DNA of 32,675 bases from PWHG01 sp964406935 (GTDB taxonomy: Bacteria; Patescibacteriota; Patescibacteriia; Patescibacteriales; UBA12465), in the NCBI GenBank assembly GCA_964406935.1, contig CAYOTM010000009.1, positions 1 to 32,675 on the forward strand, read 5' to 3'. Under the pieces are notes generated by a model, which saw only the letters and a list, made by a program, of their open reading frames with translations, made no database searches and was not told where the DNA came from. The position numbers and the translations under genes were made by a program. This document shows, in pieces, positions 8,265 to 15,901 of the stretch (positions are counted from its first letter, which is position 1; the number at the start of each line of letters is the position of its first letter).

Positions 8265-9401
8265 ATGAAACGACGGAAAACCTCCTTCTTAATTTTTGTT
8301 TTTCTGGCTATATTAGCCGCAATTACTTTCATCTGGTCTGAGTGCAAGACATCCAAACTAACAGCACCAACCACCTCGTTGAGAATCTCTTCACCCGATA
8401 GATTGCCTATAGCTCGCTATTGGACTAGTCCATTTATTTGGCCCCATCAAGTTGCTTATTTAGCAAAAACTGACATCCTGATCGTTGATGTAGAGAATAT
8501 GTTTAATAACTACCATTCATTAGTAGAGATTAAAAGATTAAACCCTGACATCAAATTACTTTGTTACTCCAATCCAATGGAGATTTGGACAACAATTTAT
8601 AATAGTCGTCCTTGGCAAAACCAGATCATTAATGAAATTACTAATAATCGATCCCAGTGGCTCTTGACCACCATCAAGGATGGACAAGTAAATTATTCTG
8701 TTTTTTGGACAGGCATGGTCATGCTTAATATGTCCGATCATTGCCCAAAAATTGATGGAGAAACTTATTCCACTTGGATGGCCAAGAAACTTAATGCTGA
8801 AATTCTGTCTGATACCATTTGGGACGGTTATTTCATGGACAACGGTACGCCCAATATTTCTTGGGTAGCTCCAAATACGATGGATATCAATTATGATGGA
8901 CAAGCAAATAGCGACCAAGCGGTTGATGATTCCTGGAACAAAGGAGTGACTGATTTCCTAAAAATTATTCGGCGAAAAAATAAAGATTTTATCATTATTA
9001 CTAACAAGGGAGATTTAAGCTTTTTGTTTAATTTTAGAAGAAGACCATTGGTCGATGGTAAAATGTTCGAAAATTTTCCCAATAATTGGTTGGGTGACAA
9101 ATGGGCTGATGGCTGGAAACAGTCAATGGATAACGCCAAACACACCGGCAACTATACTATTTTTTTAGTGAATCGTCGCGATTTAATGTTCGGGATTACC
9201 TCCGCCTTGTTGCTAGACAATGTTTATCTAGCGGTTGGGCAAGATGATGCCGGTTATTTTCCGGAATTAACCCATAATTTAGGAAAGCCTCTCGGTGAGT
9301 ATTATGCCTCTGAGGATAATAAAGTTTATTACCGCGAGTTTGAAAGGGGACAAATTATTGTTACCCCGGAAGAACGAGACGGAAAAATCGTGTACTATTA
9401 A
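8265..9401 (+). CDS. Putative secreted/anchored glycoside hydrolase (GHL15-like)
   Basis: 378-aa protein with an N-terminal signal anchor (about 6-25) and a TIM-barrel-like domain resembling hypothetical glycoside hydrolase family 15 (PF14885). Recognisable parts are IARYWTSPFIW at the start, DILIVDVEN, the acidic WDGYFMDNGTPNISWV segment, MDINYDGQANS, FIIITNKGDLSF and VDGKMFENFPNNW. The same order occurs in the gene at 30198-32219 (WDGIFYDN, LDINNHGRTDNS, MMFESFPS), so the two are paralogues. Asp in the WDGxFxDN segment is a candidate catalytic or substrate-binding residue; activity is not proven. It sits between the methyltransferase and the Wzy-like gene with its own leader and a strong terminator, as if inserted as a unit. 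Its base composition looks richer in G+C than its neighbours. Confidence 0.72.
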   Translation: MKRRKTSFLIFVFLAILAAITFIWSECKTSKLTAPTTSLRISSPDRLPIARYWTSPFIWPHQVAYLAKTDILIVDVENMFNNYHSLVEIKRLNPDIKLLCYSNPMEIWTTIYNSRPWQNQIINEITNNRSQWLLTTIKDGQVNYSVFWTGMVMLNMSDHCPKIDGETYSTWMAKKLNAEILSDTIWDGYFMDNGTPNISWVAPNTMDINYDGQANSDQAVDDSWNKGVTDFLKIIRRKNKDFIIITNKGDLSFLFNFRRRPLVDGKMFENFPNNWLGDKWADGWKQSMDNAKHTGNYTIFLVNRRDLMFGITSALLLDNVYLAVGQDDAGYFPELTHNLGKPLGEYYASEDNKVYYREFERGQIIVTPEERDGKIVYY

Positions 9402-9407
9402 ACTGTT

Positions 9408-9436
9408 AAGGCCGAGACTTGTTCCGGCCTTTTTTT
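9408..9436 (+). terminator. Terminator after the GHL15-like gene
   Basis: AAGGCCG (9408-9414), 10-nt loop, CGGCCTT (9425-9431), with a T-tract through 9436. It separates the 8265 gene from the Wzy-like gene. Confidence 0.85.
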
Positions 9437-9466
9437 ATTTTAATTTATCAGCTATTATTAAATTAT

Positions 9467-10765
9467 ATGTTAGAAATTTTTATTATTTTGGGTATAATAG
9501 TTTTAACTATTTTTAGTTTTTGGCCCAAAATTGGTTTATACTTAACCATCGCTAGCTTGCCCTTGATTGGAATTGATATTAAGCTAGCCAACTTAGTGGT
9601 TCCAATTGCTGACTTAATTGCTCTTTTAAGTTTAGCGTCTTTTTTAATTAATTACTTTTTTACCAATCTATCGAGACCAAAGAATGAACGTAAATTAACT
9701 TGGCCCCTATTTTTCCCTTTCTTCCTATTTTTTCTGATCAGTTTAGTTTCAGTTTTATTGGCTGATAATCAGTCCTCTAGTTTATATTATTTTTTACGCT
9801 GGCCCTTGTTTTTATACTTTGCTTATATTTGGGCACCAGCCAATATTATTAAAGATCCTAAAATTCTCAAAACAGCCATTATTATTTTATTTACCAGCAC
9901 TTTAGTAGTTTTGGCAACTGGTTATTTATCTTTATGGGGACAAGATTGGCAACAAAACTTTTTCCGCATTACTACTATTAGTTTTTGGGGGATCTATCCT
10001 TTTGGTGATAATCACAATTTAATTGCTGAATTTTTAAATATTGGTGCTTTCTTAACTTTAATTATTAAAGAATTTATTAAAAATACCCGTGGCAAAAGAT
10101 TGGCCGATTTTACTTTTCTAATGATGGCCATAGGAATTATTTTAACTTTTTCACGCTCCGGTTGGATTACTTTATTTTTACAACTAACAATTTATTTACT
10201 CTATAAAACTTGGAATAATAAGAAGGAGCGTTTATCTTTGATTTTATTATCGACCCTAGTCTTAATTGTTCTTTCGCCTTTATTTTGGAAAATGAATCAA
10301 TTGCAACAACACAATGTCAGCTCTACTCAAAGTCGAGTTTTATTAAATGAAATTACTCTACAAGCTTTAGACCAAAAACCCTTATTCGGTCATGGTAGCG
10401 GCGCTTTTTTAAACTTAGTAGATAATGATATTCGTTTTTATGCTCACTTTGGCCCAGCAATTGATGCCCACGGTTTACTACAAAAAGTGAGTGCTGAAAA
10501 TGGTTTATTTGGCTTACTGGCCTGGTTGTTTATTTTAGTTTATTTATTAAAAATCAGTTGGCAATCTCTAAAAAAATATTATCCCCAAATTCCTTGGATA
10601 CTGCCTTTATGTTTAGCGGTGGCTGGCGGTATCTTTTTTCAATTTTTTAATACTTCTTATTATAAAGGTAAGGTTTGGCTACCGATTGTTTTATTTGTCT
10701 TAGCCGTTAAATTTTTAGAAGAACGTTATGCCCAAAAAAATAACCGTCCTCCACATTCTTCCTAA
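9467..10765 (+). CDS. O-antigen ligase / Wzy-like polymerase
   Basis: Polytopic membrane protein (about ten or eleven segments) of the Wzy_C/O-antigen-ligase family, which joins or polymerises lipid-linked glycan at the outer face of the membrane. Family signs are the FGDNHNLIAEFLN segment, SRSGWITLF, and the large outer loop with GHGSGAF followed by DAHGLLQKVSAENGLFGLLAWL. I chose the ATG at 9467 (432 aa). The longer frame opens at a TTG at 9419 that lies inside the preceding terminator. The end overlaps the next glycosyltransferase by 38 nt. In this context it is the polymerase or ligase of the surface polysaccharide. Confidence 0.88.
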   Translation: MLEIFIILGIIVLTIFSFWPKIGLYLTIASLPLIGIDIKLANLVVPIADLIALLSLASFLINYFFTNLSRPKNERKLTWPLFFPFFLFFLISLVSVLLADNQSSSLYYFLRWPLFLYFAYIWAPANIIKDPKILKTAIIILFTSTLVVLATGYLSLWGQDWQQNFFRITTISFWGIYPFGDNHNLIAEFLNIGAFLTLIIKEFIKNTRGKRLADFTFLMMAIGIILTFSRSGWITLFLQLTIYLLYKTWNNKKERLSLILLSTLVLIVLSPLFWKMNQLQQHNVSSTQSRVLLNEITLQALDQKPLFGHGSGAFLNLVDNDIRFYAHFGPAIDAHGLLQKVSAENGLFGLLAWLFILVYLLKISWQSLKKYYPQIPWILPLCLAVAGGIFFQFFNTSYYKGKVWLPIVLFVLAVKFLEERYAQKNNRPPHSS

Positions 10766-11846
10766 TTTAAGTGGTGGGGGAGCGGAAAAAATTTGCTTAG
10801 ATATTATTAAAGGTTTGGATAGAAATATCTTCGAACCCGCTTTATTATTATTTAAAGAAAATGGTTTAGGGCTAACCTGGAAACAAGAATTAAGCAATCT
10901 TAATATTCCAATTTACTCTTTGAAAAAACGTGGTTTAATTGATCTTGTTAACTTCTATCATATCGTTAAAACTATCAAACAAATTTCTCCTCAAGTAGTT
11001 CATACTCATTTAGGTGGAGACATTTATGGTCGTTTGGCGGCTAAATTACTCGGCTGTCCGGTAATTGTTTCAACTGAGCATAACCTTAATCATCAAGAAA
11101 GAAAAATCGCTGGCTATTTTAAACGTCTAAGTTCCCCTTGGGTTGATAAAATTTTAGCCGTCTCTCAAGCCGTGAAAGAGGATGCAATTACCCGTTATCA
11201 TTTATCGCCAGAAAAATTAAGCGTTGTTTATAACGGAATTGATCTTAATTTTTTTCAAAACAATAACTATCCCCGACCAAATAAGCCCTCTTTAGTTATT
11301 GGCAGTTTGGGTCGATTAAACACCCAAAAGGGTTATCATATCTTAATCCAAGCCGCTAGTTTAACTAAAAATTCTAACTACCAAATTAAAATTGCTGGCC
11401 AAGGTGAAAATCGAACCGAACTTCAGACTTTAATTAAACAGTTAAATTTAGACGGGAAAATTAAATTAATTGGCCAAGTGGAGGCAAAATCTTTTTTACA
11501 ACAAATTGATATTTTTATTTTACCCTCGCTCTGGGAGGGTTTAGGAATCGCCGCTTTAGAAGCAGCCGCCATGAAAAAACCAATTATTGCTAGTTATATT
11601 GACGGTCTCAAAGAAGTTGTCGATGATAAGAGCGCTTGGCTTTGTCCGCCGGCTGACCCCAGGTTACTAGCCAAACAAATTGATTATTTAATTGACCACT
11701 GGCACAGCCCAGAAATTACTGCTAAAGTTGAGCGAGCCGCCCAAATAATCAGAGAAAAATTTGATTTACAAATGACGATTGTTGCTTATGCTAATATTTA
11801 TTTAGATATTTTGGGGCAAAAAAAATATGAAAATCCTCCAAGTTAA
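10728..11846 (+). CDS. Glycosyltransferase family 4
   Basis: GT-B fold retaining glycosyltransferase, cytosolic or membrane-associated, transferring a sugar from a nucleotide donor to a growing glycan. The N-terminal acceptor domain has LPNLSGGGAEKICLDI (about 10-25) and VVHTHLGGDIYGRLAAKLLG. The C-terminal donor domain has VVYNGIDLNFF, GSLGRLNTQKGYHILIQAA and the E-x7-E motif in EGLGIAALE. At 372 aa it is full length. It overlaps the Wzy gene by 38 nt and the next GT4 by 20 nt, so the three are translationally coupled. Sugar specificity cannot be read from the sequence. Confidence 0.93.
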   Translation: MPKKITVLHILPNLSGGGAEKICLDIIKGLDRNIFEPALLLFKENGLGLTWKQELSNLNIPIYSLKKRGLIDLVNFYHIVKTIKQISPQVVHTHLGGDIYGRLAAKLLGCPVIVSTEHNLNHQERKIAGYFKRLSSPWVDKILAVSQAVKEDAITRYHLSPEKLSVVYNGIDLNFFQNNNYPRPNKPSLVIGSLGRLNTQKGYHILIQAASLTKNSNYQIKIAGQGENRTELQTLIKQLNLDGKIKLIGQVEAKSFLQQIDIFILPSLWEGLGIAALEAAAMKKPIIASYIDGLKEVVDDKSAWLCPPADPRLLAKQIDYLIDHWHSPEITAKVERAAQIIREKFDLQMTIVAYANIYLDILGQKKYENPPS

Positions 11847-13038
11847 TAAATTTCACTATCCCCGGGGTGGGGCTGATAAATATTTTTTGAACTTAAGCCA
11901 AGCTCTTAGAGATAAGGGGCATGAGGTGGCTGTATTTTCGATGCATCACCCACTCAATCAAGCTAGTCAGTGGTCCAAGTATTTTGTTTCTCGCTTAAGT
12001 TTTAATGAAGCTGACTTAAAAGATAAATTAAAAATGCCGGGCCGAATTATTTATAGTCAAGCCGCTCGTCGACAATTTAAAAAATTAATTAAAGACTTTA
12101 AACCAGATATTGTTCATTATCATAATATTTATCATCAATTATCACCTTCAATTTTATCAGTGGCTAAAGAGCAGGGGATTAAAAGTGTTATTCATCTTCA
12201 TGATTATAAATTAATCTGTCCTAATTATCAGTTATTTACCAAAGGACAGGTTTGCCAAGCTTGCCGACCAAAAAAATATTATCATTGTTTAACTAAAAAA
12301 TGTTTTAAAAATTCTTATTTGAAAAGTGCCTTAGCCAGTACAGAAATGTATCTTCATCATTCTATTTTTAATCTTTATCAAAAAAATTTAGATTATTTAA
12401 TTTCCCCCAGTCAATTTTTAAAAGATAAGTTTATTGATTTTGGTTGGCCAGCAGAAAAAATTAAAGTCATTACTAATCCCTTTGATCCTAGTTTAAAAAA
12501 ATTAGATAATTTGCCAGAAGAAAATTATCTCTTATATTTTGGGCGCCTGAGTCAAGAAAAGGGAATTACTACTTTACTCCAAGCCGCCAGTCAAACTAAT
12601 AGCCAATTAAAAATTTTAGGGGAAGGCCCATTGGAAGCAGATTTAAAATCCCAGGCGGCCAAATTAAAAGTGTCAGTTGATTGGTTAGGGTTTAAACAAG
12701 GAAGGGAACTAGAGTTAATTATTAACCAAGCTAGGGCAGTGGTTATTCCTTCAATTTGGTGGGAAAATATGCCCCTTAATTTGCTGGAAGCTCTCAGTTT
12801 AGGAAAGATAGTAATTGCTGCTAAGACAGGAGGGATCCCAGAAATTATTAATGACCAAAAAAATGGCTTATTATTTAAAGCTGGTGATGTTCAAGATTTA
12901 GTAGCTAAGATTAAATCGCTGGACTCTTTAGATTTAATCGCTATTAAAGAAGAAGCTAAAAATAGTGTAGCTAATTTTAATCCCGCCAATAATTTACAAG
13001 CTGTTATCAGTTTATATCAAGAATTACTCGCTTCTTAG
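11827..13038 (+). CDS. Glycosyltransferase family 4 with Cys-rich insert
   Basis: GT-B glycosyltransferase of 403 aa. The N-terminal motif is NKFHYPRGGADKYFLNL. The donor domain has LYFGRLSQEKGITTLLQAA and the E-x7-E motif in ENMPLNLLE, then GLLFKAGD. The acceptor domain carries a cluster of four to five cysteines near 135-160 (CPNY, CQAC, YHC, KKC), arranged like a small metal-binding knuckle known from some GT4 enzymes. It begins inside the previous gene (20-nt overlap) and closes the operon, being followed by a terminator. Substrate unknown. Confidence 0.92.
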   Translation: MKILQVNKFHYPRGGADKYFLNLSQALRDKGHEVAVFSMHHPLNQASQWSKYFVSRLSFNEADLKDKLKMPGRIIYSQAARRQFKKLIKDFKPDIVHYHNIYHQLSPSILSVAKEQGIKSVIHLHDYKLICPNYQLFTKGQVCQACRPKKYYHCLTKKCFKNSYLKSALASTEMYLHHSIFNLYQKNLDYLISPSQFLKDKFIDFGWPAEKIKVITNPFDPSLKKLDNLPEENYLLYFGRLSQEKGITTLLQAASQTNSQLKILGEGPLEADLKSQAAKLKVSVDWLGFKQGRELELIINQARAVVIPSIWWENMPLNLLEALSLGKIVIAAKTGGIPEIINDQKNGLLFKAGDVQDLVAKIKSLDSLDLIAIKEEAKNSVANFNPANNLQAVISLYQELLAS

Positions 13039-13063
13039 TTATTTAATTATTATTAATTATAAA

Positions 13064-13089
13064 AAAACCTTGTCTCAGACAGGGTTTTT
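13064..13089 (+). terminator. Terminator after the GT4 operon
   Basis: An A-tract leads into CCTTGTC (13068-13074), loop TCA, GACAGGG (13078-13084, one G-U pair), then T5. It ends the 9467-13038 operon. Confidence 0.85.
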
Positions 13090-13218
13090 AATTTTTAAAA
13101 GTCCTAAGTGGCCGCCCAATCATCTTTCCAGATTGACAAATAATCTTTTAAATATTAAACCTTATTTTATATATTTATTTAATATTAGTTAAATTTTACT
13201 AAAATAGTAAACAGCCTC

Positions 13219-13247
13219 TTGACAAAAAAAATTTAATGTAGTAAGGT
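13219..13247 (+). promoter_or_regulatory. Promoter of the Wzz-like gene
   Basis: TTGACA (13219-13224), 17-bp spacer, TAAGGT (13242-13247). The predicted start is near 13254, giving a leader of about 31 nt. The same -35, spacer length and -10 hexamer occur on the minus strand before the glycosyltransferase at 19462. Confidence 0.6.
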
Positions 13248-13284
13248 AATACGAAAACTAAAAAAGACTGACAAAGATAAATTT

Positions 13285-14193
13285 ATGGAATTTAATGAAT
13301 TTTGGCAATTATTTGCTCGCAAAAAGCAAACTATTATTAGTTTAATTTTAGTGGCTTTAATTGTGGCAACGGGAATAGCGATTGTTGGCCCAGTTAAATA
13401 CAGTTCAACCTCTAAAGTTTTGGTGATTACTGAAACAGAGGCTGGCGATGCTTATACCTTGTCTAGAATTAATGAATATTTTAGTAAATTAATTTCCGAA
13501 GTGGTTTACTCCGGGTCTTTTTATAGTTTAGTCCTGGCTAATAATCGTTATCAAATAGATCGTGATTATTTTTTAGGTGATGGTCATCAACAATTAAAAA
13601 CTTGGCAAAATACCATTAGTGCTAAAAACTTAGGGGATACTGGTATAGTTCAAATTAATGTTTATCATCCTAATGCTTATCAGGCCCAACAATTATCTTT
13701 AGCTGTTAATGATGTCTTAATTAATCAGGGTTATAATTATTATGGTGAGAAAAATATAAAAATTAATATTATTGATCAACCCTTAGTTTCTAATTATCCG
13801 GCTAAGCCCAACATTCCCTATTTATTTTCATTAGCCCTAGCCTCAGCCTTATTATTATCTCTATTTTATATTTATTTATTTCCAGAAGAAAAATATGATT
13901 TAAAACTGTGGACTAAAAAAACTAAAAAGAAGACCCCGAAATTAATTAGGGAGAACCTAGTTAAACAAGCTCCTCAAAGTCCACCGCCAGTTTATTTACA
14001 AGTAGAAACTAATGATAACCCCAATATTGATTTAGAGATTAAAAGAAAACAGTTAGATGAATACTACCGACAATTAGGTAAACAAGTGGCTCAACAATTA
14101 GAAAATCAGAGTGAACAAACAAGCAGGGAAAAGGAGACGGAATCTTGGTCCACTGATTTAACTGGAAATATCAAAAATATTATTAAAAATTAA
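13285..14193 (+). CDS. Wzz-like polysaccharide chain-length protein
   Basis: 302-aa membrane protein with two membrane segments (about 16-36 and 175-198) bracketing an outer Wzz_N-type domain. The N-terminal MEFNEFWQLFARKKQTIISL and YSSTSKVLVITE are typical of YveK/CapA-type co-polymerases, and the conserved Pro-rich run before TM2 (PLVSNYPAKPNIPY) is present. The C-terminal cytosolic tail (about 200-302) is charged and coiled, with no Walker ATPase motifs, so no fused BY-kinase. It probably sets glycan chain length with the Wzy-like protein. It is transcribed separately from its own promoter. The start context is AAATTTATG. Confidence 0.85.
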   Translation: MEFNEFWQLFARKKQTIISLILVALIVATGIAIVGPVKYSSTSKVLVITETEAGDAYTLSRINEYFSKLISEVVYSGSFYSLVLANNRYQIDRDYFLGDGHQQLKTWQNTISAKNLGDTGIVQINVYHPNAYQAQQLSLAVNDVLINQGYNYYGEKNIKINIIDQPLVSNYPAKPNIPYLFSLALASALLLSLFYIYLFPEEKYDLKLWTKKTKKKTPKLIRENLVKQAPQSPPPVYLQVETNDNPNIDLEIKRKQLDEYYRQLGKQVAQQLENQSEQTSREKETESWSTDLTGNIKNIIKN

Positions 14194-14210
14194 TTTAAAT
14201 AATTTTAATT

Positions 14211-14223
14211 TGTTCTTTAAAAA
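14211..14223 (+). promoter_or_regulatory. boxA-like element upstream of 14308
   Basis: TGTTCTTTAAAAA resembles boxA. It lies 84 nt before the start codon but upstream of the nearest promoter-like pair (TTGCAC 14230-14235, 18-bp spacer, TATTAA 14254-14259). It would be transcribed only from a promoter further left. Confidence 0.35.
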
Positions 14224-14286
14224 AACGTCTTGCACGTTACTAAACAATTCTTTTATTAACCCTTTTATTAATCCTTAAAAACTGCG

Positions 14287-14302
14287 CGGGCAAGGAGGCC
14301 CG
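14287..14302 (+). promoter_or_regulatory. Shine-Dalgarno hairpin of 14308
   Basis: CGGGC (14287-14291) can pair with GCCCG (14298-14302), leaving AAGGAG in the six-base loop. This AAGGAGG is the strongest Shine-Dalgarno sequence on the plus strand of the window and fixes the start at 14308. Displaying it in a GC-rich hairpin loop may tune initiation. Confidence 0.6.
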
Positions 14303-14307
14303 AAAAA

Positions 14308-14844
14308 ATGGAAGAACAAAAATTTATTTTTGAATTAAAAAGACATTGGTGGATACCCACTATTGTCTTAGTTTTACTGATTGTCCTGGCAGTATTGCTA
14401 GGAATTCTCATCGCTGGTGGCAAAAAGTCATCATCGTATGTCGCTCCGGCAGCTGGAGTTGAGTTATCAACCGAAACAGCTCGAAGTCAAGGCAGCACAG
14501 ATTTTGAATGGTGTGTTATGTTGAACCTTTCGGATGGTATGCATCTTCCCCATCTTAAAATGAATGTGATGCGAGATGCTATCATTTCCAATGGCCAATC
14601 TGGCTACAACTGGGATATGGTACCAGGCAAACACACTATAGCAGACGATGCTGCATTACTCTCTGACACAACATATGTTATCAAAAAACATGTGTTGGCG
14701 GAGTTTAATCCGCAACAAATTCACATCAAGCCCAAAGAAATGGGCTACATTCCTCAACCTATGATAGAAGTTAGGTTAAGCAATGGGGAAGAAGCTTTCA
14801 TCTGGAACCGGAACCCAAAAACCCTGGGAAAATACAAACAATAG
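14308..14844 (+). CDS. Membrane-anchored protein with unrecognised domain (paralogue A)
   Basis: 178-aa protein: short cytosolic start, one membrane segment (about 16-37), a Ser/Ala linker (about 40-65) and a C-terminal domain of about 110 residues outside. I do not recognise the domain, but it is clearly shared with the gene at 15902. CVMLNLSDGMHLP here (69-81) aligns without gaps to CVMANNDGGLHFP there (143-155), followed in both by NW, then P, then LLxD and a V-rich strand. Cys69, His79, Pro81, Trp102 and Asp120 are shared. It is monocistronic, with a strong Shine-Dalgarno sequence and its own terminator, between the Wzz-like gene and the barrel-like gene. Codon use looks richer in G+C than in the GT genes. 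Function unknown; a surface or envelope role is inferred from anchoring and location. Confidence 0.75.
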   Translation: MEEQKFIFELKRHWWIPTIVLVLLIVLAVLLGILIAGGKKSSSYVAPAAGVELSTETARSQGSTDFEWCVMLNLSDGMHLPHLKMNVMRDAIISNGQSGYNWDMVPGKHTIADDAALLSDTTYVIKKHVLAEFNPQQIHIKPKEMGYIPQPMIEVRLSNGEEAFIWNRNPKTLGKYKQ

Positions 14845-14857
14845 TTTTTCCCAGACC

Positions 14858-14889
14858 AAAAGGCTCGAAATTAACTTCGAGCCTTTTTT
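14858..14889 (+). terminator. Terminator after 14308-14844
   Basis: AAGGCTCGAA (14860-14869), loop ATTAAC, TTCGAGCCTT (14876-14885), T-tract through 14889. Confidence 0.9.
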
Positions 14890-14910
14890 CTTATATTCTA
14901 AAGATTATTC

Positions 14911-14939
14911 TTGACATAAATCAAAAAAAAATGTAATAT
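14911..14939 (+). promoter_or_regulatory. Strong promoter of the barrel-like gene
   Basis: TTGACA (14911-14916), 17-bp spacer, TAATAT (14934-14939). The start would be near 14946, giving a leader of about 64 nt that contains the boxA-like element at 14982. Confidence 0.75.
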
Positions 14940-14981
14940 ATCATGATACCCTAAAAAGGTTTTTTGGGGTAATTAATTGTT

Positions 14982-14994
14982 TGTTCATTAACAA
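14982..14994 (+). promoter_or_regulatory. boxA-like element in the leader of 15010
   Basis: TGTTCATTAACAA matches E. coli rrn boxA (TGCTCTTTAACAA) at 11 of 13 positions. It lies between the promoter (14911-14939) and the start codon, where an antitermination site would act. A GGTTTTTTGGGGT-containing hairpin (about 14948-14970) precedes it. Confidence 0.5.
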
Positions 14995-15009
14995 TCAAAA
15001 TATATAGAC

Positions 15010-15876
15010 ATGAAAAAACTCATTTTTCTTTTTTTGATGGTAGGGTTTTCTTCCCTGGGAACAGCCCAATACCAAAACAATATTAATGCCTCCATTTTTA
15101 CCGGAGCTTATTTATCCCAAAAAAATACCAACAACCGTGGTTATTGGTATGGACTCTACTTTGAGTACTTACCAATAAAAACTCCAAGCTATTTTAGTTT
15201 TGGCGTTTGTTTCTTAACGACCTATTCTCACTTTAAGTCAAATGACTGGTGGAGTTGGTATCAAGGAAACAGTCAACAAGTAGGGTTTGGTTTAGTCGCT
15301 GGTAAGTACTGGGAATTCTTCTCAACTTCCCAAGCAGCTTATCTTGGGGGGAATGTCATGATCCGCGATAATCAAGATCGTGGAAAAAGTAAAAACTATT
15401 CAGGAGAATATCGAATGATTCAGGATGATCTCTTTTTATCCTGGGAAATTAATTTTAATCTCCTTAAGGAATTTGGTTTTTATGAAAATCTTTTTCCTCG
15501 AACTCAAATCCGTTTTGGTGGCCAAACAGTCATCAAATCAGACAAAGAAGATTATTGGAATGATGAAAAAATTCCAGAATCTATTTTATGGAACAAGGCG
15601 AGCTTATTTGTTGATTACAAACAAAGTTGGCTGGAATTAGGATCATTTGACCAACGCTACCAATTTAAATCGGTATTAGGATACCAGTTTTATCAAGGTG
15701 ATAAAACTCGTTGGTTCATAATTGGCCCAGAATTTTCTCTCAAAAAAAGAGGTCAAGATGATTACTTGGCCATCTTCTTCTTATTTAAGAAGCAAGTTGG
15801 TCAATTCGAAGACCACTTAAATTCCCGTCAATTTATCTTTGGTCTTAATTTTCAACCCTTTAACCTTAAAAACTAA
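15010..15876 (+). CDS. Secreted beta-barrel-like protein, Bacteroidota-like
   Basis: 288-aa protein with a classical signal peptide (about 1-19, cleavage expected after the GTAQ region) and almost no helix afterwards. It shows alternating aromatic/polar strands separated by short turns (such as RGYWYGLYFEYLP, YFSFGVCFLTTYSHF, QVGFGLVAGKYWEFF, TRWFIIGPEFSL, YLAIFFLFKK, QFIFGLNFQPF). This is what an outer-membrane beta-barrel looks like, and the N-terminus resembles Bacteroidota secreted proteins. Patescibacteria are thought to lack a classical outer membrane, so the location is puzzling. It could instead be a secreted beta-sandwich. The gene has its own strong promoter and boxA-like leader. 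It precedes paralogue B by 25 nt and probably shares its transcript. No family recognised. Confidence 0.7.
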   Translation: MKKLIFLFLMVGFSSLGTAQYQNNINASIFTGAYLSQKNTNNRGYWYGLYFEYLPIKTPSYFSFGVCFLTTYSHFKSNDWWSWYQGNSQQVGFGLVAGKYWEFFSTSQAAYLGGNVMIRDNQDRGKSKNYSGEYRMIQDDLFLSWEINFNLLKEFGFYENLFPRTQIRFGGQTVIKSDKEDYWNDEKIPESILWNKASLFVDYKQSWLELGSFDQRYQFKSVLGYQFYQGDKTRWFIIGPEFSLKKRGQDDYLAIFFLFKKQVGQFEDHLNSRQFIFGLNFQPFNLKN

Positions 15877-15901
15877 ATGTATCACCAAAAAATAATGAAA
15901 C

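Noticed and set aside
8556..9151. Two minus-strand frames across the GHL15-like gene
   Set aside because: No protein-like features, and both are fully covered by a strong plus-strand gene.
9419..9466. Longer N-terminus of the Wzy-like protein from a TTG
   Set aside because: The TTG lies inside the loop of the preceding terminator; the ATG at 9467 begins right at the first membrane segment.
13090..13218. Small RNA or riboswitch before the Wzz-like gene
   Set aside because: A TTGACA at 13133 has no properly spaced -10, and I find no stable conserved fold; only the promoter at 13219-13247 is supported.
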